DNA of 64,000 nucleotides from Acanthosoma haemorrhoidale (Eukaryota; Arthropoda; Insecta; Hemiptera; Acanthosomatidae), in assembly GCA_930367205.1 (NCBI GenBank), contig OV884011.1:89389474-89453473 (forward strand). Reading direction: 5' to 3'. Below are positions 41,906-52,899 of this stretch, piece after piece (the stretch's first letter is position 1; every line of letters starts with the position of its first letter). Made by a program: the position numbers and the translations under genes. The notes beneath the pieces are model-generated. The model had not been told where the DNA came from and did no database searches. It worked only from the letters and a program-made list of their open reading frames with translations.

Positions 41906-44900
41906 TTATGCTGTGTTCTGTACATAATTTTGCTGTATACAAACCGTATTAATGTATGACAATACCGTTTATATGTATTTTTTTTAAATACATTTTTTAT
42001 TCCTTACTTAAGTTCGGAATCCTCAAGCTTCTAAATTATCAAAACATAAGTAATAATTCAACAAACAACAAAATATTATTTGACATAACCACAACAAACA
42101 AATTATAGAATCAAATGTTTTCGTCCACCTAAATCGAGACTTTGACCTTGATTGGTTTAGGTATTATAATTACGAAAAATATATACTGTATCATGTATAT
42201 TTTACTAAGCTCTGAATATTTGCACAAGCATCTTCACGACTCATACATTTTCTCTGTTGTCCTCTAATAATAAGTAGGATGGATGGAGAATGTCATGTCA
42301 GGGGTATAGTGAAATTTTGTTGAAGATAACATTACAAAAGTGATGAATGCAATATCCATTGAAACTTTACTTCAAAACACTTGGCCTTTCTCATCGCGTA
42401 TGATTAACGGAATGTTCCACAAGTGGGTGCCGCTCACCATGGGAAGCTTGAATGCATTGTTCGAGGAGCTTTTCAGACTGCCTAGTGTGCTTTAAAGGCG
42501 GCCCGGCCCTATAGATACCCTGAATATGTGTTAGGGCGCTTCAGACAATGTTTAAATCCACTTGTTTACATCACACTCCAACTATTATACTCAATAGCTT
42601 TCATCTCCTGATTAGACGTAAATCAAATTTTGTAGTAGCTAACAATGTGGCTTTGTTCCTTTTTTATTTGGTACGTCCAATTTTAGTTTTTATCGCAGGG
42701 AATTTGCGATGATGTCAAATTGCATTATTTTTCTAACGGGGCGGGGACAAATTAAATTTAAAAGAAGTTAATTGGCTCACTGGCGATAGAACCTTTATCG
42801 CACCGCATAATTGAAAAAAAACAAAAGTTGTATCAGGGCAAGTAAGACTAAACGTGAAAGATCACGGACCAATTTAGTAAAAGGTAAATTTTTTCAACAA
42901 AAAAAGTTATTTATTTGTAAAATTACAGTTTCCTTATATTAATTATAATGCCTTAATACCTCGTGCATACCTTCACACACGTTTCGACCCCTCAATGCAT
43001 ACAGTTCACACTCATACTAAAGTTGATGCAATAAATATACGTCTATATACAAGGGTTTCCCATATCCCTGTGGAGTTCTCCCAACGAGCTGGTGACAAAG
43101 CCGGAGGCAATGAATACCCCCCCCCCCTCCGCCTCATTCTACGGCTGTTTCGCATCGCTGTGTGGCGACGATCAGAAGAAGGACCCTCTAACATACTTAT
43201 CTATTTGCAATACTGCGACGATTAGGATTGTAGAGGTGAGTGAGTGAGATAATGTGTGAGGAGGTATTGATATTAGGATTTGGAAGTGTTGATGGAATAA
43301 GATAAATCTTGAGGTTATAAGATCGAAGACTATAAATATATGGAGATCATTATGAAGGGGGAAGTTTGTGGATGCAAACGGGATCGTTAGTTTTGAGGGG
43401 TTTCGATAAGAATGTTTGGATTCCCCTCATGTTCGGAGGTTTGGCTAAACCCGACCCAATACTACACAGTTGCCCCAGGCACCTCTAGTACGAATGCCCA
43501 GATAGGTTTTAATAACTGTCTAGATGCAATTGGTTAAACAAATGTACGAACAGACGTCATTTTTCTTTAATGAGTTACAGTTCATTCATCTTGTGTTTTC
43601 TGCAGTACAACGTTTTGAATCCCAATTCGTGTTCGATTGTTGTGGTTGTGTACACAATACGATATAACAGTTTGATGATATTCGTTCTGAATCCGCAAAA
43701 AAAAAAACGGGTATATTTAAGTTGAGGATATTTAAGGCTCTCAGGAACCCCCCGTAAGGGCTTATTGCCATCATCCAGTGTTTGGAGGACCTCTCCTCAG
43801 AGCAGCACCGACAACACCGGTAATCCGGCGTCGATTACATCGATCGAATTTCAGGTGCCCCTGCGAACCCTCTTCAGCCTCCTGCTAATCTCCTCCGCCT
43901 CTCCACTAGAGCACTTGACCGGCCCTCTGGTCTTTGCTCAACGTTCTCTTATATCTATGTTGAGGGTTGAAAAGCCTTGGTCGCTGAAAGAAATTAACAA
44001 AAATGAAATTAATAAAACAATAAAACCAACGAAAATTATTAATTAGCTTTCGGTAATTACTTATAAAGTCGTTCGTGAATGTTGACAAAACCTGCCAGTT
44101 GCAACCTTAGTTATAAAAGCCAAGCTAGGCTGCTACAAGACGACATCAGATTTTCAAAAACTAATGCCATCCGATAATCCGTAAGAATAATAGCAATAGT
44201 AAATAAAAAAAATAATGATATTAAGGGAAAATGAACTACGGCAGCCCTTTAATGGCGGTTAAATTGATCCATTTCTTCCATTTCAGATAGCAACTAAATG
44301 GAAATTTGATCTGCATATCGCGTTGGATAACTTCGCCCGGATGAAATGGTGCGCATACTCTCCAATTTTAATTAAGTTATAAATTAAAACCCCCGTATTC
44401 CCCAAATTTCAGCACAGCGCTGAGCGCTCAGTTTTGATCTAAACATAAAATAAAAGTCAAATGTCTAGCTACCCTACGAAATCAAATATACCAGGAATGT
44501 CAGGAACGAATCACTCATATTTCTAGTGTATAACGTCATTAGAAATAATAATAAACGTGATTGAAAGAACAAGCACATTATAAACTACCTTAAATAAGCA
44601 AATGAATAAACAACGACAATAGCACAGCATTAGTATAAGAGTATAAGTTAAGATATATAACCCGCATTTTTCGCTATGAGTTTATAGCGACACAATTCTA
44701 TTTTCCAGAGTGGATGCTTGTGCGAATAAAATTTTGTTAAATATTTCAACAGTTTTATTATGTCGTGGTCATAAGTTGTGTCTGTTCTATCGAGGCCGGT
44801 TTTCATTGCTCTCTTCAAAGGAGGATGCGAAACTTTATACTCTCTGAAGTTGAAGATAAAAAAAATTATAAAATGTCTTATGCAATTAAACAGGCTCTTG

Positions 44901-46479
44901 GAGGGGAAAATACACGGGTATATTTCTAACACCGGCGGAGTTTCATGTTGCCGGGGAGTTTGATGGTGATTCAAAGCCCCACAGGTTCTTTCCCCGACCG
45001 TATCCGATGTCTTTCGAAACAAATTGAGGAAAGAGCATGGACAAAATTACAATGGCGGCAGGACTGGCAAGGGGGAAATGCATTTTGGGATTCAGACAGA
45101 GTTATCACTTACACAGTCATTACTACCGGATACTTGCGAAGTAGCATCTCCAGGACTAAAAGCTGCCGGAGGAAATGAGGGCACTTTGGTATTTGGTTAC
45201 AAATACTAACGATTTTGGATTCTTTCGAAGGGGTAGTTGTTGATACTACATTCTTGTGATAATGTAGCTACTGTTAGGGGATTTAAGTCCAGATATGTTA
45301 TTCTTGGGATGCTTTAAAGGTTTCGTGGGCAGTTGGGCTAGCAGTCATGATGACAAAACGCGCTAGTAACAAACACATGCTTTAGTTATTCAATACCCTT
45401 ACAACCATGTCACCTTTCTTGTTATATGCGTTTTCAGTTTGCAGATATAAAGTTATGAGCTGTTTTATGATATACATACCAGCTTAGTTTTACCTCGCTT
45501 TTCTATTTATATATTTGCGACTGTATTTGTTTTGTGTGCCTAAGCTGTGTCACGAGTCGTGAGCGTCGGAGAAAATTTGGTAATTTTCGTTTTTATCTTG
45601 TTTCTATTTTATTCACGTGAAGTTATCGTGTATAAACCACCTGCGTGATCTCCCAGCCAATAATGGTCATAACCGTGAATATTGTGAAGTAATTTGATTT
45701 AACTGATTATGAAGTAATGAATACGGAAGAAAGAGCAGAACGATATTAAATCCTGCAAAATATCCTTTTAAACTACCCTCTACTTAAAATACCGTTGAGA
45801 GTGGATCATAAACTACTGTGGTTGGGTTCTTCGGAATTCAGTCAAACCGTCAATTTATTTGATTAAACCATTTTATTTGTTCGATCTTGAGTAAACAAAT
45901 CATGATAAAGTAATTGGTTACTTAAAAATAGAATTTTGAGAACATATTTCTCTAGAAGTGTTATCTCCAGACAACAAAACTATTTTGGCTCATAAAATCC
46001 ATAAACAATTAAACAACGAAAATGTAAGTATTGTTTGCAAGGCGAGATGCATTAGGAGTAGTTATATTTAAGTTAGCAGACTACGTGCCCTGAGAGCAGA
46101 AACGGATTTACGCTCCCGGTACCAGTTAACTGTTGGCGATTACCTCACGTCAGAATGGGGCAAAGTTTTGATTGAAGCTGCAAAATGCTACAGTTGAAAC
46201 ACGTTCCGCTATTCCGGTCTACAAACGTCCTATCGGAATATTTGCTGTTTGCACACACAGTGTCTGCACGTGTGTGGATGACACAGTATGGATGTAAGTC
46301 TCATTTAAACGTGAAAATGAAAAGCTTAATACCGTTGTGTTCCCTTATGTTCGTCAAGGTACGCCAGAAATAAACATTTACTGAATGATTCAGATTGGGT
46401 TTATTAATAAAGAAAAAGTGAACATACATACATCCTTTAAATGCATACATAGGGTTTTAATCAATCACATTACATAGTA
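41906..46479. other. Gene-free DNA
   Basis: Includes C11 at 43117-43127 and a C/G-richer patch at 43780-43940 with a 93-codon frame (43765-44046, +) that I cannot assign. The region 44640-45210 has overlapping open frames on both strands (124 codons minus, 77 codons plus), also without recognised motifs. Confidence 0.45.
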
Positions 46480-46535
46480 TTTTTTTTATTTTTTTGGTAT
46501 AATTACAATCTGCCTTTTATAAGGCAATAAATAGT
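46480..46535 (-). mobile_element. LINE-C 3' tail, minus strand
   Basis: On the minus strand: ATTTATTGCCTTATAAAAGG, with TGCCTT/AAGGCA stem (46511-46526, loop ATAA), then GATTGTAATTATA and an A-rich tail (T's at 46481-46495). The stem matches the 27054-27069 copy exactly, including the loop. Confidence 0.65.
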
Positions 46536-48401
46536 AAATATACAGCGCAAATATCAATTAAATGATAAACACGTTTTATTTCTTTAGGAGCAAAACACGT
46601 AACAAAACCTATTTTAATGGTTTTGTAATTACGGTCCACCAAAGTGGCAACACACAGTACATATCTACATAATACTAAATATAATATTAATCCACACTTC
46701 GAAAAAGTAAGGTGATAAGAAAGGATGTATTTTTTAATAATTAAATAACCGATAAATTATTGATCAGTAATTGTTTTTATTGAGATCATTAATTTATATA
46801 ATATTTGGGACACGGAGTGAAACGTTCATGCACTGTATCACTCCTCTTCGTTGAAATAGGGTTGTGAAATAGTGGTTAACACGATTTTAATGTATCTATG
46901 TACGTATAGTCCACTTAGGACACAATCTAAAGTATATATTATCAATCGAGCTTTCTGTTGATATCCCACTCAATGTGTAAGTTAATTACTTTTTTTTGCA
47001 TCGCCAATTAGCGCAGGAAAAAAACCTTATTTTATTTATCGCTAACCAATTCTCTACTAATTTGACCGAAAATAGGTAATTTAAGAAGAAGATAGGAAAT
47101 CGGATTTATTAAAAATACCAAATTCAGTCAGTTTTCCTTATAAAATCAATTGGAAATTTATCGGAATGTTGAAATTTAAGCCTGTTCAACATTTTGATGC
47201 CAGCTTGAGTTTATTCTCACGTTAGACGAGACGTCTTTCTGAAATATTCCTGTTATTTAGTCCTCTGATCTCTACATGGTAGCCAATGTGCAGCTCCCGG
47301 TAACCAAACCGTTATTAGAAATACTATTTTCTGAATGTGCAATGGATTTCACATATTCAAAGATAGAAAAATAACATCGCTTATTTCTCCCGACATTTCC
47401 ACGATAAACGTGGATAGTTAATCAAAACGGAGACTGAAGTGCAACTTACGGTAATTCTCACCATCCCCTTCCTTTAAAATGTGACTGAATTAACCATTTC
47501 GTATAATTAAGATTCATCCTAATGGACAATAACACTATTTACTAATACAAAATTAAACTTACAATGTCGCATATTTTTCAGTAAGAGAGGTTATAGATAA
47601 CGTGTAATTAAATGGACATTCCTTACGATTACAAAGGCATTTCTTACCTTCCCCCAGCCTGGAGAGTAATGAGATTATCTGATCTTTAATCTTTAAGAGT
47701 TTACACCCGGCCTCATTCTCCTTTCATCCTTAACGGCCTACAAAAACTCGTTACGCTTTATCGTAATTACCTTAAAACTTTTATTTTTTAAGCTGATCCA
47801 ATCACGGTAAAACTTAAGCTTCTCGGCCATCCGTGTCAGATCCTTAACATTTAACCTAACAGTTTTTACAGATCAAAGGTGGGAGCTATTCTATCGGGGT
47901 GTAATTCACTTCTGTTTGTATAAGAAATCAAACACCTTATGTCTCTCCACAGCTTTATCTATTTCTACCTGAACAGACTATGCCATCATTATCAAATGCC
48001 AGTCCAAGGGATCGCCAAGCCATTGAAAGGACAAAAAAATAAATAAAAAAGTTTAATAAACACTGCGGCAAATGATATCGTTACCATCAGTTCGAAATTA
48101 ATAAAGCTTAATTAATCGCTGTGGAGCGATATAGATAATTTCTTAATTCACACAGTTGACACCGAAACCTATTTGTGTAGCTGCGAGTGAGAGAACAAAA
48201 CCATTTGAGAAATAATAAAGTTATCCCTCCACAAAGTTTTGTTTTTTAGCATAGCACTTTCAGCTAGCTATCAGTCAGTTTGATTTGAATTTAACTTTCA
48301 ATTTGAACATATATGTGCTTCATATTGACACTTATCGCGTTATCGCATTTTTTAAAGCACTGAGATTAAATTGAAAGTGCTAGGCCAAAATATAAAGTTT
48401 T
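46536..48401. other. Gene-free DNA
   Basis: No coding, RNA or transposon feature was recognised. Confidence 0.5.
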
Positions 48402-48669
48402 GTGCTCTATTACTTCACTAACTCCAGAACCTGCACTAAAACACATTCATTAAGAAAATATCATTGTGTGTCTTACGACTTGAATCCAGAACCTTCTTGA
48501 ATAATGACACTAACGACCACAATACTTGATGGCGTTCTATTACTATAATTTACAACTCCACATGCAGCGCTAAAAAACATTTGATAAGAAAATATCATTG
48601 TATGTAAAACGACTGCGATCTAGAACCTTCTTGAAGTAATGACAGTAACCACCACAATACTTGAGCCGT
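48402..48669. repeat. Diverged 134-bp tandem repeat (two copies)
   Basis: AAGAAAATATCATTG at 48452 recurs at 48586, and AGAACCTTCTTGA at 48488 recurs at 48622, both at an offset of 134. Substitutions and small indels are scattered between the units, so the duplication is old. Confidence 0.85.
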
Positions 48670-50160
48670 CTGAATCAATATTAAATGTACAAATCAATAA
48701 CTAAGCGTGGGTGTTAGTTGTAATGGTTGTCCGCGTGTAGTGTGAATATCATGAAATAAATCACCTTCCTTCTCTCGAATGTTGCATTGATATCTATCCG
48801 AAAGTTTGTTATTGTGGCCCTCAGCTTGAACCCTTGAGAATGGCGGCATAGTCCGTCGAAAACGATGTGCGGGTAGTCCTCAATAATGCTATCAATACAG
48901 CAGAGACAGAAGGCGTTTTATTTGTATAAAACATTAATATTAATTATATTATGTCCATTTCTTTAACAGTATAGCTCAATGGTTAGGACTTTAAACCAGT
49001 TAAATTGGGATTGGTACTTTTTCGTCCATTATAATATTTTTTTTATGTGTTAGTATTTTATTGATTGTTTTACCAGTTAACGTAAGTCAACAATATTCAT
49101 TCATAAAGTTGTTGAGAGGTTTCTCAATTTTTCTTAACACAAAATAGCTAAATAATCTAAATAGCTTTTTGACACTCGTGACCTAAATGCAAAAAGTGCA
49201 CCATAGGAACAGGAATAAGCATGTTAACATGTTCTAAAAAATAACATTAATGATAGCTATAATTACGCCACTATTTTCCCTTAGTTTATTATGTTAATTA
49301 TACAGGATTGCTCGTACAAGTAGCTAGTTTACCTTTTTGGAGAGTACAATTCTATTTTTCCGGTTTCGTTAATGGATGACAATCGCGCCTAATCATAAGC
49401 TCCGAAAACAAATAACCTAAAGAAGTAACCAATGTATAACTCATATATTTTTTGCGTAACACTAATGTTTAAAAAAAATGTAACGCATATAGTAGGTGTT
49501 ACTTTGTGTGTTTATATAATTCAATAGGAAGTGACCCATGTTAGCGCTCCTTCTGTTCAGCAGAATATAGGTACTGTTCCATGATACAGGATGCATTTTT
49601 TAAGTACGGGCTAGCGCATTTTTATAATTAGTATTCATTTTTTTTTCATGAGAGCATTATTACTTTAGTTGATTTAATAAACCTATATGGGATATGGTCA
49701 CTGGTTTTCATCCGCGTATCCCATTAACGCCAATTCCCTCATTTATCGCATATCTAGAAATAATATTAGCTTATTTATTAAAAATTAATAGAAAATCGAA
49801 GGTGTCCATTGAAAAAACCTCCGGAAGAATTATAAGGTTCTGAGAAGGTGAGACAACATACATCATGGGATAAGCCAACATTTGCCAGCCGGAAGTTTTA
49901 TCACCCCTGTTGAGAATCCCTTGGCAGACCCTTAATGTGTATAGGGGCCCTTGCACTAACCCTTTTCTCTCGTCTCGCCCGAGATATTTCTCTTTCTTCA
50001 TTTTATCCCAGTCCAGCCATTTTTTCATTTTCAGTTCCACTCACATAGGCGTAGACCCCCCCCCCCCCCTCCACGTTCGAAAGATATTCTTATTCTATGG
50101 ATCGATTTGAGCACTTCAGAATAAGTCAATTTCTTTTATAAGATAGCAAAAGGCCAACTC
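48670..50160. other. Gene-free DNA
   Basis: The 89-codon minus frame at 49771-50040 has no recognised motif. A C14 run lies at 50056-50069. Confidence 0.5.
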
Positions 50161-50234
50161 TATCCCTTTATTTTTCCCTCATCCTTAATCTTATAATTAG
50201 AGAGCTAAGGGGAAAAAAAAACAAAAAAAAAAAA
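50161..50234 (+). mobile_element. LINE-B 3' tail only
   Basis: It starts TATCCCTTTATTTTTCC and matches the last 60 bp of LINE-B (24341-24400) with few changes, ending in an interrupted poly(A). This is an extreme 5' truncation of about 74 bp. Confidence 0.85.
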
Positions 50235-50350
50235 CATACAAGCTATGGTACGACCTTACACATCATAGGGAAAATAATATTTTCGAAATTTCATACATCC
50301 ACCCTGACGTACTCTATCTTGCGGGTGGAAAATAAAGGAATTTTAACCCT

Positions 50351-50360
50351 GCTTCTTTCT
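50351..50360. repeat. LINE-A target-site duplication, left copy
   Basis: GCTTCTTTCT, identical to 52386-52395 immediately after the LINE-A poly(A). Confidence 0.85.
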
Positions 50361-51995
50361 TGGAAGAATAGATGGTACAGGACGAGAGATCAGCAAGCCA
50401 AGGTCGTTGTGAATTCTCTCACAACGCAAATCCGGGGCTTGATGAAACTCTGGAAAACAGCGCAGTGGCATGAGAGACTTCGTAGCACTCACGGAGATCA
50501 CAGAAAGTTTTGGAAGCTGTTGAAGACTACAAAAGGCAAGACAGCCACTGTCCGTCTTCACGAAGGCGACAATGTTCTGACTGCTGAGCAACAGGCAACA
50601 AAACTGGCCGACCATTACGCCAGGGATATTACGGCTAGGACGGGATACTACCACATGCCTCCTCCGGTAGATGCTGAACAGAACCACATGTTTGTATCAC
50701 CGAAGCAGCTCAAGGCGATTCTTCGCCGGTGTCAGGGAAACCGAGCACCAGGGCACGACGGGATACAAACAGTGCTGCTCAAACAAATGCCGAGGAGAGG
50801 GATAGTACAACTAGCAAACTTATACAACTCTTGTATAAGATTGCGGTACTTTCCTGACACATGGAAACAAGCCATCTTGTTTCCATTACTAAAGCCAGCC
50901 AAAAGTGGAGATCACCCAGCCGACTACCGCCCGATCAGTCTGCTACCACAGATGGGGAAAATCTTTGAGAAAATTCTTTTGAATTATCTCAAAGATTACT
51001 GCTCGGAAAATGATATCATTCCGCCAGAGCAGACTGGATTCCAATCCAGTATGAGCGCAGAGCACCCCCTTCTGAAGGTGCAGTCAGAAGTTAGCCATAA
51101 CATGAATAGAAACATAGCCACGGCTATGATTTCCATTGATTGCACCCAAGCATTCGACTCGGTGTCTCACGGGACACTGTGTCAAATGCTCTGCGATCGG
51201 GAATGCCCGGAACAACTATATTCAATTCTGGCTAGCTTCCTGAAAAACAGATCGCTGCGGGTGCGGGTGGGTGATAGCTTCTCCGAAGCTGTGCCACTTA
51301 CCTGTGGAGTACCCCAAGGCGCCGTCTTATCCCCTGTACTATTCAACGTATACACGTCTGAGATTGTCGGAGCCCGCTACAAAAATACCACAGTTACTGC
51401 TTTCGCAGATGACATAGCGGTGTACAGCAGCAGCATGAGTGCCAAGGTAGCTCTAAGACAGGCTGAAGCAGCCTGTAACCAGATCAGTGAGAGATTGGGG
51501 AGACTCAATATCTCTGTAAACGCGGGTAAGACTGACTGTGCAATTTTCTCTTTTCAAAAGGGAAAAAGCCCGCTCCCTACTAGTTACATAGTAGGAACGA
51601 AGCAAAATTCACCAGCCAACGACCTAGTATATCTGGGAATTAAAATGGACAGACACCTCCATTTTAGTAACCATTTTGCGAAGAAGTTGAAGCATACACG
51701 CATGAAGTCTTACCGGCTTACGCACTTATTGACTTCCCCCAATCTATCACTGCGTCTCAAGCTACTGATTTACAAGAGCATACTCAGGCCTACTCTGCTG
51801 TATGGTGCACCGCTATTTCGTTATCTGACGTATACGACAGCTAAGAAACTCCAACAATTCCAAAACGGTATACTGATGAAAGTGGTCAGAGGTACTTCAT
51901 TCAAGCAGCGACGGAACAGTGAGCTGCATGAGATATTTGAGCTGCCTACGGTGGATGAATTCATCCAGCGTAGACATATCAAATTTTTCGACTAA
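50361..51995 (+). CDS. LINE-A reverse transcriptase (ORF2 fragment)
   Basis: It reverse-transcribes element RNA at a nicked target in intact LINEs. The open frame continues upstream to an ATG at 50319, but its first 14 codons are flanking DNA before the target-site duplication ends, so that ATG is not the element's start. Counting from 50319, the motifs are: PADYRPISLLPQMGKIFEKIL (about 200-220); motif A ISIDCTQAFDSV with catalytic Asp at about 274; motif B CGVPQGAVLSPVLFNVY (about 329-345); motif C AFADDIAVYS with Asp 364-365; then the thumb and C-terminal region ending RRHIKFFD. All catalytic residues are kept. The stop at 51993-51995 comes about 35 codons earlier than in the 5-kb copy, and the same frame would continue LQYLTNPVFNT, so it is probably a nonsense change. 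With no endonuclease and no own promoter it is unlikely to be active alone. Confidence 0.93.
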   Translation, partial: WKNRWYRTRDQQAKVVVNSLTTQIRGLMKLWKTAQWHERLRSTHGDHRKFWKLLKTTKGKTATVRLHEGDNVLTAEQQATKLADHYARDITARTGYYHMPPPVDAEQNHMFVSPKQLKAILRRCQGNRAPGHDGIQTVLLKQMPRRGIVQLANLYNSCIRLRYFPDTWKQAILFPLLKPAKSGDHPADYRPISLLPQMGKIFEKILLNYLKDYCSENDIIPPEQTGFQSSMSAEHPLLKVQSEVSHNMNRNIATAMISIDCTQAFDSVSHGTLCQMLCDRECPEQLYSILASFLKNRSLRVRVGDSFSEAVPLTCGVPQGAVLSPVLFNVYTSEIVGARYKNTTVTAFADDIAVYSSSMSAKVALRQAEAACNQISERLGRLNISVNAGKTDCAIFSFQKGKSPLPTSYIVGTKQNSPANDLVYLGIKMDRHLHFSNHFAKKLKHTRMKSYRLTHLLTSPNLSLRLKLLIYKSILRPTLLYGAPLFRYLTYTTAKKLQQFQNGILMKVVRGTSFKQRRNSELHEIFELPTVDEFIQRRHIKFFD

Positions 51996-52181
51996 TTACA
52001 ATATTTGACAAACCCGGTGTTTAACACTATAACCCCCGCTCCGTTCCCCCAACGATGGCAGGACGCTGTCGCGGCTGGAACACTCTAGTCCTAGGTTCTA
52101 GGTAGAGATTTAGTTTGTTGTGTTTTGTTTAGTTGTTTTGTTTTGTTCCTAGTGTTTAGTGTTGGTGTTGGTGACAAAAAG

Positions 52182-52201
52182 AAGGTGAGCCTCATCACCT
52201 A
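52182..52201 (+). other. 3' UTR stem-loop of LINE-A
   Basis: AGGTGA/TCACCT stem (6 bp) with loop GCCTCA. It is equivalent to the 4966-4985 hairpin of the other copy. Confidence 0.6.
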
Positions 52202-52385
52202 GTGTTGTATAAGAACGATGAACTTTTAACAACAATAAAAATTTTATTATATTATGCACTCCGCCAAATGCATGTAAATGCAGAAAGAGGAGAAATATGT
52301 AATCCAATTATTTTATTATTTATTTTCTGTACATTGTATTATTTTATTGAGGTTTTGAAATAAAAAAAAAAAAAAAAAAAAAAAA

Positions 52386-52655
52386 GCTTCTTTCTAGCAG
52401 GAACCTAACCACAACATTAAATAAGTATCCTTATTTATAGTATAATTACTATTAGAAAAAATTTCTCTTTCAAAAATAAAAAGAGACTGCTTAATTTCAA
52501 TTTAACGCGGCCAATAAATGTATTTACAAGTCTACTAATCTGTATAACCCACATTTAAATCCTTCTTTATTCTAGCTTGAACCTAACCATAACATTAAAT
52601 AAGAGATTTCCTATTTATAGGATATTTACTATTAGAACAAAGCTCACTGCCATAA
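52386..52655. repeat. Diverged 178-bp tandem repeat adjoining the LINE-A insertion
   Basis: GAACCTAACC, then an ACATTAAATAAG segment, occur at 52401 and again at 52579, with CTATTTATAG and TTTACTATTAGAACAAA-like continuations. The LINE-A target duplication is the start of the first unit, so the LINE inserted at the edge of this repeat. Confidence 0.7.
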
Positions 52656-52899
52656 CTGAAATTGAGTCCATTATTCCGAAGAGGTGCGGTTGAGTTAGTT
52701 TGCCCTGAGTTGAAGACCTGTTTTTGCCGCCTGGTACCATTACTCACAGGTGACCTGGCTCAGATACAGACAGCATCGCTTAACCCTAGGTAACGACTCA
52801 ATTAAATGAGGGTTTCATTCGCTGTATAATGCGGGTCCCACCGATGCCAAAACCTGGTGTAGAATGTTTTATCTGCACGAGGGCAGGCCGACTGTCATT
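52656..52899. other. Short spacer before the 4.6-kb duplication
   Basis: No feature was recognised. Confidence 0.5.

Larger units (their letters stand above)
50361..52385 (+). mobile_element. LINE-A, 2.0-kb 5'-truncated copy with intact RT
   Basis: A Jockey/I-type non-LTR retrotransposon bounded by 10-bp target duplications (GCTTCTTTCT). It begins inside ORF2 just before the reverse transcriptase, lacks the endonuclease, and ends with a 3' UTR (hairpin at 52182-52200) and a 24-nt poly(A) at 52362-52385. The uninterrupted poly(A) and exact target duplication suggest a fairly recent insertion. It lies 126 bp downstream of a LINE-B tail. Confidence 0.95.

Noticed and set aside
44648..45022. 124-codon minus-strand frame as a gene
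   Set aside because: No recognised domain, and it competes with open frames on the other strand with no coding signature.
48962..49015. TAGCTCAATGGTTAGGA, a good tRNA A-box match
   Set aside because: No proper B box follows at the right distance and no cloverleaf can be formed.
50319..50360. ATG at 50319 as the start of the reverse transcriptase
   Set aside because: The target-site duplication shows that the element begins at 50361, so this ATG is in flanking DNA.
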